Source: Embiotoca jacksoni
Lineage: Eukaryota > Chordata > Actinopteri > Embiotocidae
Direction of reading: 5' to 3'
Assembly: GCA_022577435.1 (NCBI GenBank)
Contig: JAKOON010000011.1
Location: forward strand, 14,596,818 to 14,660,817
Length of the DNA: 64,000 bases
Under the pieces are notes generated by a model. It saw only the letters and a list, made by a program, of their open reading frames with translations, had not been told where the DNA came from and searched no databases. The position numbers and the translations under genes were made by a program. This document shows positions 38,601 through 51,992 of this stretch, piece after piece. Each line of letters starts with the position of its first letter. Within the stretch, counting starts at the first letter, position 1.

Positions 38601-39792
38601 GCACCCATCGTTTTTGTGCCCACGGAGGCAGAGCAAACCCATCCAGGTTTTTTTGTGTGATTTCTAAACAATGTTGAACCGTGAACTAAAGAGGTCTGGC
38701 TCAAAGAAAAGACTGACAGAAGCAGAATGCATTCAGTTGTTTGAGCTGTATGGCTGGCAGCTATGAAATCTATTTACTGCGATATAGAGCGTCTGAGCCT
38801 GATGGGCCAAAATTAAAAGAGCATGGAGTGTGAAGATTTTACACACATTTCGGAAATGTATCATCAATAAATCAATGTGGACAGTGTGAAACTAAAGGGG
38901 GTCTAATTATGTTTTCATTCAGTGTGGAGTCTGACTTGCACATTGAGAGAAACGTTACATTATCTTGCTGAATTAATGTGCACGTCGTTCCGTTTCTTCC
39001 ATCCTGATGGGCATTTCTTCCCCCGTGACCTCATCTTCAAACACCACACTGAGTGAGTAATACTCAGTGGAACATAAGCCCCATTTGCACTTTAATTCAG
39101 CGATAACTGGCTTGTACAGTGTAAAAAAAGGAACGGACACGCTCGAGTTGGTGTTGGATGAGTGAATGGTGCAGCTTTGATTTCACAGTCAGGGAAAGGA
39201 AGGAGCTAAATAACACCAATGAGCTGTCAAACGTCTTAAGGTGGCTTCGCGATCAATACGTATTGATAGATGTTCCACAATCCAGTCCTGGAGAGGTGAA
39301 GTCATGACTTTAATTACTGTACAGGTTGTACAGTACTTAAAGTCAAGACTTCAGTTCTAAATCTGGTACTTTGGCTTCAGTTCAGTTGTTTTAACTGTTC
39401 AGCCGATCGCTATGAAAACCAAAGAAAAAAAAAAAAAGCTGTTTCCTTGTTTTTCTAGTGAAGCTGAAAAAAAAACTATCTACAAATTGTTGGTGCATGA
39501 CTTTTTCTTTCTGTGTTAAGAAACAAACTAACACCTACTAGCCAAGTGAGCACCGTTCACAGCTAACTGCCAAGATGGTGCCCACCATTGCAGATTGTTT
39601 CATGTATTACTGGCAAATAGGATCAATGAGATAATGATTATTAAACCACACTACAGTATAAGGAATAAATAGGGCAATATTGCATTAATGTAATATTGTC
39701 ATATTTTTTTTGGTGTAATATAGTTCCTTTGTAAGCCCTCCAGAACATCTCACAATGTATGTCGGGCATGTATGTGTGTTTAGTTCTCTTAC

Positions 39793-40272
39793 CTGTATGA
39801 GGCGTCCCTGCTCCGTCTGTAGCGTGTTAAGATCTTGCCCCAGGCTACCCTGCCCCCTGCGTAGAGATTCATAGTCCATTTTCAGTTGCCCCGCGTGGGC
39901 TGACAGCTTGGCCACCTCCTCCGCTAGACTGACGAGCAGAGCCCGGTCCTGGCCTTTCACCGACTTCAGGTCGGAGTCGTGGTCGGTTAGCGAGTGCAGC
40001 AGCGAGGTCTGCACACCCTCCAGGCGCAAAAAGTTACTGTTGTAGTCGGGACAGTTGGGGTCAATGAAGATGTTAATGCGAGAGCCGTCGCCTCTCTCGA
40101 CAGTGACCAGAGCGTTGGCTTCATCCTGATTGGTAGAGATGTGGGGTAGGCCGTCGGACATGGGCGGGGCCTGGTAGTGATTCATAAAAAGGATGGTGCC
40201 AGTTACCGTGACAGCCAGCAATACAGCCACGAAGAGCAGGATAGTGCAGAGCAGGTAGCTGCAGCTCATCTT
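39793..40272 (-). CDS. fibcd1: FIBCD1 transmembrane and coiled-coil stalk exon
   Basis: This 480-base exon opens after acceptor ...CTACTTCCAG with AAG ATG AGC (Met codon at 40267-40269). It ends GGCGCCTCATACAG-like ...RLIQ at donor CAG/GTAAGAGA (39793/39792). Counting from that Met, residues 3-29 form one hydrophobic membrane span (CSYLLCTILLFVAVLLAV...). The lumenal or extracellular stalk follows. It contains ALVTVERGDGSRINIFID (human ALVTVERADSSHLSILID) and PNCPD, then a long Leu/Gln/Glu-rich coiled coil ending TLQTEQGRLIQ (human ALQSEQGRLIQ). The single span with a short N-tail fits a type II membrane protein. Known family data place tetramer formation outside the membrane. The reading frame runs past the donor for 35 further codons with no homology, so the donor marks the real end. 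There is no internal stop or frameshift. Confidence 0.93.
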
Positions 40273-41724
40273 CTGGAAGTAGCAAAAGAAGGGAGGGAGG
40301 AAGGAAGAAGAAGAGAAAAGGTATGAGTTAGGATCACAGTTGCTTTACCACCAAAAATGACATCAAAACACCTGCCTTATTCAAAAAGAAATTCCTTTCA
40401 TCCATCACTGGGGATATTTTGAATGTCAGTTCAAATGCTCATAACTAAATGATATAACCACATTCGCATCTGTCAAAATGCAGCTGAATGATTTATGTAG
40501 CAACAGGATGCAGATTCCTTCAACTGACAGTATCATTGAAAAACAACCTTCTCTCAAACCAAGGAAGGAGACGATTTTCTGTCCGAACGCAGCTGCATGT
40601 CATTAAAGTTGTAGGTGTCGCAATGTGGAATAAAATCCGAGTTTAAGGCATGTCGGGGAAACACTTAGTCAAAGACCTGAGGTTCAGTCTTTCCATTTCT
40701 GACACAGGAAGAAAGTAATACAAATCTGAAATAAAATTGTAGCCAGTAAAAGAAAGTGAAGCAAAGACAGCCAATAGGATGTAAATGAATGAGCAGAGAG
40801 TAGAATCCTCTTAGAGGAAAAAGGGAGAACTCTACTGGTAACACCGTCTCCATTCACCGGACTATAAAAATGCTTGTATGGCCCTTTAGGATCCAGCTCC
40901 ATTTTTCCACTCAGGTCAAGAGAACTAGCGATGAATAAGAGAGAGAAATATGGTCCACCTATGCATGATTAACAGTGCCTAGCTCCCTCATACCTTCCTC
41001 CAAATGAATCAGCAATTGATCTCTTACCGTTTTTTTTTTTTTTTTCTACACCAGAGAATCTCTATGAGCATATTGTGGGCTGATATATTTGGTGTGTGTT
41101 TGTTTTCCGTTTTAAATGTGGAAGTGAGAGCAAGGACATTAATATGTAAATTGGCTGTACCAGCACAGTGAAGCACACTAATAGACAGCTAATGGTCTGC
41201 TTTACGAGAGAGGTTTATGGCTCCTTTAATGTGGGGAAAATCAATTGTCTCATCCAGGAAGTACTCCTGTCAACTTTGTTTACCCACTGCCTTTTGGAAA
41301 GAGGACATAAACAGTTGTAAGTGCCCAGGCATTTGGCGCTCTATATGGGAAACGCCATGTGGGACCCATATGGGTTCCCAAATATTAGCCTACAGTGTTG
41401 GTCTGTTGACACGAAAAGGGTCCTTTCTGAGATCTGAGGATTATTTGTCACACAGGCCTCGGTTGGAGCCCTCCCCGGTCCAATCATGAAGCAGGGATAA
41501 TACACACACGCGGGTTCATAAGGGGCCGGAGGATGGTTTTCTTACATGAGCTCCATTTGTACCCTCGTGGCTTCATTCACAAACCACATGGCCAGACAAA
41601 TATGAGGCCTGGAGCCAGACAAACAAATTTTTATGAGTACCTGCTGGATGACTATGTTTTTTATGCGCGACATTTACAAAAACAAAAAAGACTGGCTGCA
41701 ATATTGGACCGACAAGACAAATGA

Positions 41725-41727
<3 letters not shown>

Positions 41728-41756
<29 letters not shown>
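41728..41756 (+). repeat. Poly-T tract of 29 bases
   Basis: An uninterrupted T run, and an A run on the fibcd1 sense strand. No retroposed body could be recognised beside it. Confidence 0.95.
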
Positions 41757-41758
<2 letters not shown>

Positions 41759-42914
41759 CATATTATGATTATTTTGTTGTTTATTACAAAAGCTTTCAGT
41801 AAAATTTGATTGAATTTGTGCGTTATTGTTTTTTTTTCCAAAGCACTTTACCGTGGCTGTTGTTTTCTGGACAACGATCACAAGCAAAGTCACCACAAAC
41901 GGCCTCCGGGCTCTGTTTGTCCAAATGGTACATGCACACATATACATATTAAATGCATACACACAAACACGCATTTGCTATGCTTCACACATAGATACAC
42001 AGCACACACTGCAATTTAAATGTCTGATGCATACACACGCGCACACACATAATGTGAACACACAATACTTGCAACAGACAGGCAGGCACATGTTCACATT
42101 GCACACGAAAAAAAACTGAAGCATTACTTTGTCAGAACCTTCTCACTTCTTCCTGTTTTTCACCGTAATACATCATCACAGAACTAGAGCTCCAGGGGAG
42201 TGTTGCGGCACGCAACATTTTTTTCGTCTCCTTGCTCTAACTCAACGTGTAGAACCTGACTGCAGTATGAAGTCTTTCCTTGCATGTCAAACAGTGCTTT
42301 TCTTCTTCTTTTTTCCCCCGCGTGTATGAGTTCAGGTGCAGCTCAGTGATTTTGACTGCGACACTGGGCTCGGTTGTACATGTGAACATATGTGTAGCAG
42401 GGTGTCTGGGCTGTACATAATGTTTATAACGGCCTCATGCTGCAGAATGGCAGCAGCGTAACATTAGAAGTGTTTCCCTGAGCTCTGTTGTCCACAGGCC
42501 AAGACATCAGTGGAAGCCATCATTGGCAGCGCACTAAATATCCATTGCTAGCATACTGACGGTTAAGTTAACGTGAAAAAGATATACAATGGCCTCAGTT
42601 GTGCTGACAATGAGACACACACCAAACTGACAGACATTTACACACTTGAAAACACAGGGACAGTGCATTTTTGTAATGAAGCTTTTGCACATATGTAACA
42701 AAACAGTAACATAGAGATGATCCTATATATTAACCTTTTAAGCCACAGGGTTATGCGTAGGTCGTCGTTCAAAAACGAAAAAACAACCACGACACTTGGT
42801 TGGAAATTGGATGTGAACAACGGTGTCCTATTTTTAGGTGCAATGTTTATTGACCCATCCACCTGGATTTCCTCCTCCTCCTCCCTTCAACTTATGACCC
42901 TATAACGTATAATC

Positions 42915-43366
42915 TTTTAATGATATTATTTACCGTAGATGATTAAATCCCCAAATTCTTTGCAGTTTTACATTGAGGAACATTATTCTTACTGCTTAGA
43001 GTGTCTTCCTCTCTGGAATGATCTATTTATACCCAATCATGAAACACATCAGTTGACAATTGACCTAATAAGTTGTAAGATGTTCCAACAGCTGTTATTT
43101 ATTTTTATTTTTTTTGCATTATACAAGTCTTCTGTTGTCCTTGTTCCAACTTTTTTGAAATTTGTAGGTGCCATCAAATTCAAATTGAGCATATATATAT
43201 ATATTATTTTTTTATTCAATTTCTCAGTTTTAACATTTGATAAGTTGTCTTTGTTCTATTGTCAATTAAATATCGGTTTACATGATTTGCAAATCAACAC
43301 ATTGTGTTTTGTTTTTTTTTTTTACATTTTACACAACCTCCCAAATTTGGGTGAAATTAGGTTGTA
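42915..43366 (+). mobile_element. 3'-terminal fragment of a common fish DNA transposon
   Basis: The plus strand carries, in order, GTAGATGATTAAATCCCCAA, ATTCTTTGCAGTTTTACATT, 'atttatacccaatcatga', 'gacctaataagttgtaagatgttcc', 'caacttttttgaaatttgtagg' and 'gccatcaaattcaaattgagc'. Next come 'ggtttacatgatttgcaaatc' and a terminal 'acattttacacaacctcccaaatttgg...ggttgta'. These ordered blocks match the end of a DNA transposon family I recognise as dispersed through fish genomes, whose termini begin TACAACC. The matching left terminus is not seen nearby, so this copy is truncated. The superfamily is not assigned here. Confidence 0.65.
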
Positions 43367-45184
43367 CGTTTGTGTCACTTGAGAAACAAAATTATATAAA
43401 TGGTACAGTAGGGATACAAAAATGGACTTACATGAAAGGTACCATATTGCAACTGTATGAAGCCCAGCGACAAGCTGAGCGCTCTATTTCACTTCTGATG
43501 TCAGACTGACATGAAGTCTGGTAAGGAAATGGGGGGGGGGGTGCAGGTTTTGCTGCAGTCTTATTTGTTTGATGGTCAGTAAAAATAAAGTACAACAGGA
43601 ACCTGCTTCATGTCCCAATGGAATATGATTTCTCCACTCGGCTCAAGCGTTGTAGAAGGATAATGACACTGACAATGGGATGCAAGTGTCCTCTTAACAC
43701 AGTTTTTTCTCAATCTCACAGCAGGAGTCTACTTTGTAATTAGTGTCTGACTTTCAGATCGTCTCATGTCTCTACTCATGCCACACCATGGGATTTGAGT
43801 GGACAACAGGGGAATTCTGATCTGGTAGAATAGGAGCAGCACCGAATCAGAGAGAATTCCTCTTTATTGAAATGTTGTCCTCCCACGCAGGAGAACTGGA
43901 AGACAGTTCTTGGACGAGAGGCTTTGTCTGTTCATTAGATAAGCGGGGAATCAGCACAATTCTTACAAGCTCTCCGTCTCTCATCTCTCTCAAACACAAA
44001 TACGCACACGCACATATGCTGACACAAACTGATGTATACACAGAAGACGTTCATGTTGCTGCTGCCCAACTAATGCGCATAGAAAGGCATCAATATGTCT
44101 GAAAGTTAAATTGGCAAACAAATCATGCACAAACCATTTCAAAAAGAGTGATTTTCACCAAGTCCACTTTCATTCCATCTCCCTGCAGCTTGAATAACCA
44201 CCTTCACATCAGCATTCAATGCAGGTTCTTCACAAATTCTGCCATGCAATCAAGCTCTTTTTTTTCCTTGATGCGGCCATGATCACACCACTCAGTTTGG
44301 AGAATCCGCGGGGCCTAATCCATCTAATTCATGTATGTCTGGGTACTCGAGCTGAGGTTGTGCCATTGCTGCTGCTCAGTGGTAAAATGTTAAGTGTAAT
44401 ATGCAATAATCCTTCGCAGTGCCAATACTGAAGCTGTGAGAAAGCGGATTGTGATGAAAATCATTGTCATTGATACCTAATCTCCTCCGCAGGTGAGGGA
44501 GTCACTTTCAATGTGTGCCCCTGTTTTTACTGAAAGGAAGATGGTGGAATATATACAACAGTATATAGAGGTGGGTGAAGCAATTCAGGGACTCGATATA
44601 CATAATGCTGCATTTTATCCGTTTGGATATTTGCCAGCCACCTAGCCACTCACCCATATCTTGTTCAATGTTTGCTGGAAACAATTTCCACATACCAGTT
44701 GTTCCAGGAAAATCTAATTCACACTCTAAAACAATTAAGGTCATAATCAATTAGTCAAATGAGTCAGCAAATATTTTAATAATTAATTTACCCTTGTGTA
44801 CAGAAATATGTCAAATATTCTCTGGTTGCAGCTTCTAAAATATCAATGTGTTGCTATTTTTTATTCTTTTTTTTTAATTCTTTTTTTTAATGATATTGAA
44901 TTTAATATCTTGAGGTACTGTTGGTTAGACTGAAAAAGCAATTTGAAGATGTCACACAATGGACCCCCCCCCCCCCATATTTTCTGTTATTTTAGAGATT
45001 ACAAAATTCACCAGAGAAAATAATTAGCAAATGCATTAGTAATAAAAGTAATTGGTAGCTGCAGCACTTCTCTGATTTAAGCAGTAGTGGGAAACCAATC
45101 ACAAAAAAACCTCGATTAGTATGATGTGTGTCTGTATTTGCCCGAGTGTGCATGAAGGTACGGGTCGTGGCGAGCGGGCCTTAC

Positions 45185-45268
45185 CTTCGCCGGGGTCTCC
45201 CGGGCAGTTTCTGAGTCTGACCAGCGATGTTTGAGTTGGGAGGAGCTGGGCACACATTCACAGAACGT
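45185..45268 (-). CDS. fibcd1: FIBCD1 exon encoding the cytosolic N-terminal tail
   Basis: This is an 84-base, 28-codon exon in phase 0. Its acceptor is a pyrimidine-rich tract ending ...TTTGTCCCATGCAG at 45269-45271, and its donor AAG/GTAAGG falls at 45185/45184. The translation ends HRWSDSETARETPAK. Joined to the next exon this gives ARETPAK-(K)MSCSYLLC, comparable with human RPRDKPQR-PSCGYVLC just before the membrane segment. It would form the short cytosolic tail. An in-frame ATG overlaps the acceptor at 45272-45274. If that acceptor is used, the ATG is intronic and the start codon must lie in a further upstream exon; if not, the exon could begin translation there (MQTFCE...). The tail is much less conserved than the rest of the gene, so the exon call rests on splice sites, phase, position and only weak similarity. 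Confidence 0.6.
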
Positions 45269-46023
45269 CTGCATGGGACAAACAGACAGGGCCACCAGTG
45301 TTGGCGTTTGTTCAAGTCACATGTGCAATCAAGCATGCAAGCACATGCGCACAAACACGCTTGCATACGATCACGGTACACACACAGAGAGACGCGGGTT
45401 TTGGATCTGCATGTAAAGGAAAATTGAAGTGTCGTGTGCATTTTCCAAGCTAAACCCTCAAATCTAATATAAACTCATTGTTAAGACACAAATTGTGCTG
45501 GAGCTGATAAACTACAACCACCCACTCATAAAAATGCCCACTGACATAGACAGATTTGAACAGGCACCTGTACATCTCAAAGGTTTCACTGAATTCAATA
45601 GCTTATGACAGGCTCAATGCATCTTTCCAGTGATGGCTTTGCAAATTGACAGTACACAGAGTTTCCTCTTGCTTCAAATAAAATGAAATAAAAAAAAAGA
45701 CTGAAAAGAAACATTTAATTCAGTGTGAGAGGCTAAGCAATGTGTGTGCATGCAAGCATTCAGTCATGCAGGTGAATGTGGGTGTTTGTGTACAATATCT
45801 AAACATTACACGCTTCACAATCCTGTTTGTGCTTATGTGTGCACTAGTCGAGGAGTAGTTCTAGGTGCTGTACAGATAAAAGTGGAGTAATTATGAAAGT
45901 GGAAGCTCTTTCTAACTGCTCCAGGAGAGCACGTCATTCTGTGACCTTAAACACCGCCGCTCCCGCTGTGGAATTGCTCAATTAGCCTGGGACAATAACA
46001 CCAACACAAAAGCAGGCAGGCAC

Positions 46024-46025
<2 letters not shown>

Positions 46026-46086
<61 letters not shown>
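46026..46086 (+). repeat. (AC)30 microsatellite
   Basis: A pure AC run of about 60 bases. Confidence 0.97.
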
Positions 46087-46091
<5 letters not shown>

Positions 46092-47677
46092 CTGCCTATT
46101 TAAGAAAGGATGCAGTAAACATTAGCAATTAATGTATCGAATGTGTTTTCTATCCAAGCGTGGTGTCACAAAGCCTTTATGTATGTGAACGTACGTGAGA
46201 CTACAGTATGCTCCTGACACTTGTTATGTGACACTGTGCGTTTTAACATCAGCAGCGGTGTAACAAGATTACGTTAAAGCTACATTAATTTTCAACCACT
46301 ATGGAGCAGAAAAAGATAAAAACGCTCTGGCGGGCGCTCACGTTGGTTTGGCTGAGGTGTCGGTAAACAACTGCCTACTTACACATCGAGCAAACATGTA
46401 ATGTTGATTTCAATCTGACGAAATGCACGTTCAAAATTCACTCCCTTCTTTTTTTTTTTTTTTACCTCTGTTTTGGCCTCCCGCAGCCCCTGACAACTCT
46501 ATAGATGCTAACTGCTCAGTTCTCTTCACCAAGTTAGACAGTTTTGCCTGACTACTGTGGTGTTAACTAGGACATTGTGCTGACCACAAATGCAATACTA
46601 TTGTGATTCTATATGTATTGCAATTCCATGTTACAATTTGTGTTAACTTTTTTAACACGAGACCATGAAAAAAAACATGAATCATACACTTCTAGACACT
46701 ATGTACGGTATATCACATGACTGTCAGTCCGTCTCTGTTTCACGTCAGCAGCAGTATTGCTATAGGCCCCCTTGGCTCTGTCTTAAAGCCATGCTAACAC
46801 AAAAAAACCACCAGATTTATGAAGGCTGCACTGTAAAGCTTTCACAGTATATTGGGAAATACAAAGATATTTATCTGGAGGTGATAGGCTTAATCAGCAT
46901 CGTGGGAACGGATTTGGCAAGGGCTTGGGTGTACCGGATGTTTATTTTAATGGAAAAGTCGCGCACTGTATGCTTTAATAGAGCGCTGTTATTATATTAA
47001 GGTAAATACTGTTACAATGAAATGAATTAAAGCAGAACCGTTTGGTGCTTTTATTCTAAAGCGTCTCAGGCTGGAAATGTTGACGCAAGTCTGAAGCTTT
47101 CGGTCAACCGACAGCAGGACGACAATAGTGAGCAGTTCGCTGTTAGCACTTAGTGAAAAGTTAAAACCATGACTGGTTAGCGGTGCTTTTTACGGACGAC
47201 AAGAAACTGGCGACTTACAGCTGCCGTTAGAATTAACTGACTGGTTCATGTTACAATGCTAAAACGCTGACTGGATCCTAGGCGAGCTGGAGCTGCTATC
47301 CGTTATTAATCAAGAAATCTTTATACAGGTAGTATACAATACGTTGTATTTGTGTGGGCTTTAACAAAAAAGTAAGAGTTCAAAGGCTCCTAAAAGAGTC
47401 TTGGATCTGTATAGTTGGATATCGGTTGGCCAGATCACGTTTCAGTCTTTTTTATTCAATATTGATATCAAACAATTTCAGCTTTCACTGCATGAAACGG
47501 CACATGGTGAGGGAGAGTTTCTGCGTATGCAGTTCACACCGTCGTCGTTATGATGGCTGACCAATACTTCACCCCGTCGCTCTAAGCATTCTCTTCCAAT
47601 GTGCAACACGGCAGAGGAATAAAAGAAGGCAGCAAGAGAAAGAGAGGCGGAAAAAAAAACAAGTTAAGGGTGGTGGG

Positions 47678-47730
47678 TGGTTAGCGGGAAGGGGGGGGGG
47701 GCGGGGGTGTGTGTGTGTGTGGGGGGGGCA
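47678..47730 (+). repeat. G-rich tract with G runs and (GT)n, possible quadruplex
   Basis: The plus strand holds a run of twelve or so G bases, then CGGGGG, a GT run, and eight G bases. At least four G runs of three or more lie within about 50 bases. Confidence 0.85.
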
Positions 47731-48702
47731 GTTCAGAGAGGTGTGCTGAATTCTGATGAGCAGCCTTAGGGTCAGCGATAGAAACCTATGTCTGTTCTGC
47801 CTAAAACATTGCAGCTGTCTGCGCTCTCAGTACACAGAGGAGCTTCACAGCTACGTCGCTAAATAAACACAGACTCCACAGTGATGCGGCTAAACAAACT
47901 AACAAGTCAATGACACCCTGGAGTAAACTGGAATGAATTTGTACATCTTAAAAACCCAGTAATAGAAAAATGTTTTTATGCTGCTACACGAGGACACAAA
48001 TTTGCATGCGCACCAACACAGATCTGGACACAGAGTATACTCCCGCTTTGTTGCAAGAAGGCAAACACACTGAAGAAAAACACACACAAAAAAAAAGTCC
48101 CCCATACTCGTGTGTGAACACATGCACACAGAACAAAGGTTGCGTGGGGTTGCAGCTGCGGATCCCTGACACTCTGCCTTCCCATTACACTGAACAGCAT
48201 GTATCAGAGCTTTAGTTTGTTCATCCCCCTGCCTGCTAATGCTCACATTGGGGTTCTTTGCTGCCTTCGCACACAAACACAGACACACACACACGCACGA
48301 CTGTGACACACCAATATCTGTGGGGCTTCTTGTTGGCAGTGGTCCCGGTGTGGGCATGACTGCTCGGCAGTGTTTGTCTAGTCCTAATCTGACTCCACAA
48401 GCTCCACCAGTGGAGAGGATTTACACTTAATAGGATATTTGGCCTTTTTATTGGTCGGACCTTACACACAAAATCCTATCTGATGAGGCGCGTCTGAAAC
48501 GACAGGAAGGGCTCAGACTTATCCGGGGTGTGACTGACTGTGTGCGTGCGCGCTTTTGGAATGAGTGTACTCAGGTGTTTTCACGAGTGCATGTGCGGAA
48601 ATAAATATTTAAGGCAAGAATAGCAGGTCCATCAAAGAATATTTGGATTGTTCGAATGTGTTGTTCTTGGCTCACTTTGCAGAATGCTTCTACGTGAGAT
48701 TT

Positions 48703-48708
<6 letters not shown>

Positions 48709-48742
<34 letters not shown>

Positions 48743-48757
48743 TGTGTGTGTGTGTGT
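48709..48757 (+). repeat. (TG)n microsatellite with one TA interruption
   Basis: About 24 TG units broken once by TA. Confidence 0.95.
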
Positions 48758-51700
48758 CAGACAGGGACTTTAGCAAGGTGTGTTTAAGCCTACTACTCGC
48801 TAAGCCGACGGAGTGGAAGAGGCTTTGCATATATTCACTTGTGGGCTTACTAATCATTTAACGGGACTTGCAGACTGCTAAATGAGGGGACTGAGATTGA
48901 CAGAATCGTGGAAAAAGGAAAGGAAAAGGTTGTGTGCAAAGTAGTATAAAAAAAGTGCAAGGATATTTTGTCATAGGTGTGAAGGCCCTTACAGTTCGTC
49001 AGTGTTTCATACAGGATATTATCTTGTTAAGTGTGCATCGATACAGCTATGGCCTCTAAAAGCCCCAACAGAATAGAAGGTTTAACAGCGAGTAAATGAG
49101 TTAATAAAGCCGTTCAGATTAAAAGTAAATCATGTTTAAATTCACAAGTCAAGGGAACATTTTTCGGAACCTGGTATTGCATTAACTAAATTATATTACC
49201 CAAATCAAGTATGTTAATGAGTAATTTTCCAAACCCAAGAGAAACCTCACATTAAAAAGGGATAATTAGCATACAGTACAATCATTCTACATGTGTAGTG
49301 ATATCATTTAGATGGAAATGCATGAACAAAATTTCAAGTTGGGAAAACTGCAGTGGAGGACTTCAAAGCAAACAAAAATATCATGGCTATTTGAAAGTGA
49401 GTGCTAATGATAATGTTCGTTGAATTTTACAATTCACACTGGATCGCACAGACAAAATTATAACCTTCACAGCCTCCATCATGAAACAAAATAAGACAAC
49501 CAGTGACAAAGATTGTGCATGGACTGCTGAATATGATGAGAGAGTTGTTTACTTGTGCCTATATTCTGTTCTGCAGACCACTGAGATTTGAGTCTGGATA
49601 TTTTAGAGGACACTGCCGTTGTGGATGCGCTGGCCGGCACAGCAGCTTTTACAGACTTCAAAGGAAATATTCTCCTTATAGCTGATGGCTGTTAACAGTG
49701 CTGGACAATTTTTTTTTTTTTTTTTTTGATTACTTGGCCACTGGCACAAAAATAATGATTTGTACAGGCCACCAAGAGGGACACTGTGTTTTGGTAACAG
49801 TACTTTAAGTACATGCGGTAATGGGGCAAATAACGGCAAGATCCATACTGGTCTATTTTTCTTGCCTTCAGTCCAAGTTATATTTACTCTAATCATCAGT
49901 TGCTTTATGTCTTACCAGAGTGAATACCTCGAAAAATGCTGTCCACAAGTGTTTTCATGAGGCTGTTTTGTCGGTTTGCACTTCCAAAAAGCATTTCCTC
50001 TCCTTTGCTGATTGGTTGCATCTGCTCTGAGATTAGCTATTTCAGACAAAACAACAGCATTCTTCTGACACCTTATGGAGATTGCCCTCTGGCCAGAGAA
50101 AAACAAACACATCTATACACGTCACAATTAGAGCAGACAGGAAGTTCGGAGATGTACATCGGAGAGGAAAGCAAGTCGGTTGACGCTTGCTACCTTTTGT
50201 GTTGTGTACTTCAGTGTACTACTGTTCTAAATACAGAATTCTATGTTAGTGTATAATAATGTAAACAAATTAAGAGAATTGATGCATGAAGTGTCACTAT
50301 ATTTGTATTACACCTGGGGCTCCACTGGCTGAAAATAGTCAGGGAAAAGAACACATGCCATCCCACTTATTTTAACCTAAAGCACCTGTGTGTGTATCTG
50401 AATGCCCTACGTGGAGGTGTGTCCTTGTGCAACTATAATGCACAAACTGTCCTTTCAGGAAACACAAATCAGCTGCATCAGCTAGAAATGAATGCATGCA
50501 AACATCGAGAGAGAAATGCTCTTCACCTTCAAAATAAGATAGCACGCAGAGAAAAGGAGGAGGGAGGAGAGGCCTGCAGCAGACCAAGGGGGGATGAGTT
50601 CAATCCTAAGAGACAAATCACCCGCTCTACCCTCCACTGCTTGTCCTTGGAGTTCACACTGCAATCGGCCACACACAGATAGTGAATCTGTCACCGACTG
50701 CCCTGGGAAGCACGCACGCGCTGGAATGCAAAAAACATATCGCCGCAGCAGCTATTATAAAGCACACAATCGCTGTGAGGTCAGGCCGCCTTCTTTGTAA
50801 GCATGAAGTGAAACGGCAAGATTGAGCGAGGGCTTTGAATTTCATACGGCTTGTATTGTTACCTCTTTTCACCCAGGACACGGACGGTTGGAGTCCACGC
50901 TTGCTTGTGCTCTCCTACTTGTGAATGTTCATTTATTAGTCCATGTCGACATTTTAAAAGTCCAACCTACAATCCTTAGAACTTTTTTTAAAAAAAAGTC
51001 TTTAATTTCCCTTTTCCTTTTCTGCTCTTTCATCCCCAGCCATCTGCAGACAGAAGTCTCTGTTCTTTCTTAATTTCCTGTTCCATTTTACTGATTCTTT
51101 TTCTCATTCCTCACATATTTAGAAACATATAAATAGAGTTTTTTTTTTTCCCTATTCTGCCTTCTTAGTAAATTGGGCTAAGAGAGGAACTGGTGTTCCC
51201 ACGGTGGTATAGGGGCCCATTGAGAACATTGAGACCACAAAAAAAACGCCAATTTGTCTCGAGTTGAAATTAAACTTTAATGCCCTTGATGCGGGTCAAA
51301 TAAGGAGGATTTGAATATGACTGCATACAACGTCAAAGACAGAACACTCAGGAGCATATACATGAATACACATCTAGTGGGGGTTATTCTAATGGAGATT
51401 ATAAATGCAAAAACAACACTTCTGTGACAGCGAAAACATTCTTATTGTACTGCAAGTGTCCTTAAGAACAGAGTGGCCACCTTGCTCGTTCTGCTTTCAT
51501 GTCTTTAAAGACTGCCTATGAATGCAAATATAGCCGATGGCTTCTCAGACTAGATTCTGCTTCGACACACACAAACAAGAGTCTTTCAAAATCAAAATCA
51601 TTGTCTGAGGATCCCCCTCATTCTTCCATAAAATAATGAGGTGGTAATTATGATGCTATTCGCTTTACCTTTGTCAGGAATAATCAAGATGACTCTCATC

Positions 51701-51909
51701 AAGGACTCCTCACATCTTATCTCACAGGCATACATGTCTTTCTACCTCCTTTGGAGCCCCACTTCAATTTTTCCTTTTTGAAATTGCAGGCCACTTACGG
51801 TCGTGATTGCAGCTGCAACCACAGTTAAGTGCACTCGCACAATCACGCCAGCACCGGATTTACACATACCTCGACACGCGAGACACATTTCCACACACCT
51901 TCATGTGCT

Positions 51910-51912
<3 letters not shown>

Positions 51913-51967
<55 letters not shown>

Positions 51968-51992
51968 GCACGCACGTACGCACACACACACA
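51913..51992 (+). repeat. (CA)n-(CGCA)n compound microsatellite
   Basis: About 25 CA units, then CGCA units, a TACG step and more CA units. Confidence 0.95.

Larger units (their letters stand above)
31141..39792 (-). other. fibcd1: fibcd1 intron of about 8.7 kb within the stalk
   Basis: The borders are CAG/GTAAGAGA and TTGCAG. The intron holds a TA/TATG microsatellite (32.99 kb), an (AT)n tract (34.66 kb), a pyrimidine-rich retroelement-like block with a 30-bp tandem duplication (35.0-35.65 kb), and possible MITE-like sequence around 31.7-32.1 kb. I see no other gene. Confidence 0.8.
40273..45184 (-). other. fibcd1: fibcd1 intron of about 4.9 kb between tail and transmembrane exons
   Basis: This intron contains a 29-base T run (41728-41756) and the 3' end of a common fish DNA transposon (42.9-43.37 kb). 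It also has short CA-rich stretches near 42.0 kb and G or C runs at 43.53 and 44.97 kb. The end borders are consensus. No other coding sequence is supported. Confidence 0.7.

Noticed and set aside
39685..39792. Read-through extension of the transmembrane exon (VRELNTHTC...)
   Set aside because: It follows a perfect donor (CAG/GTAAGAGA), has no homology, and the next conserved residues continue in the exon at 31140.
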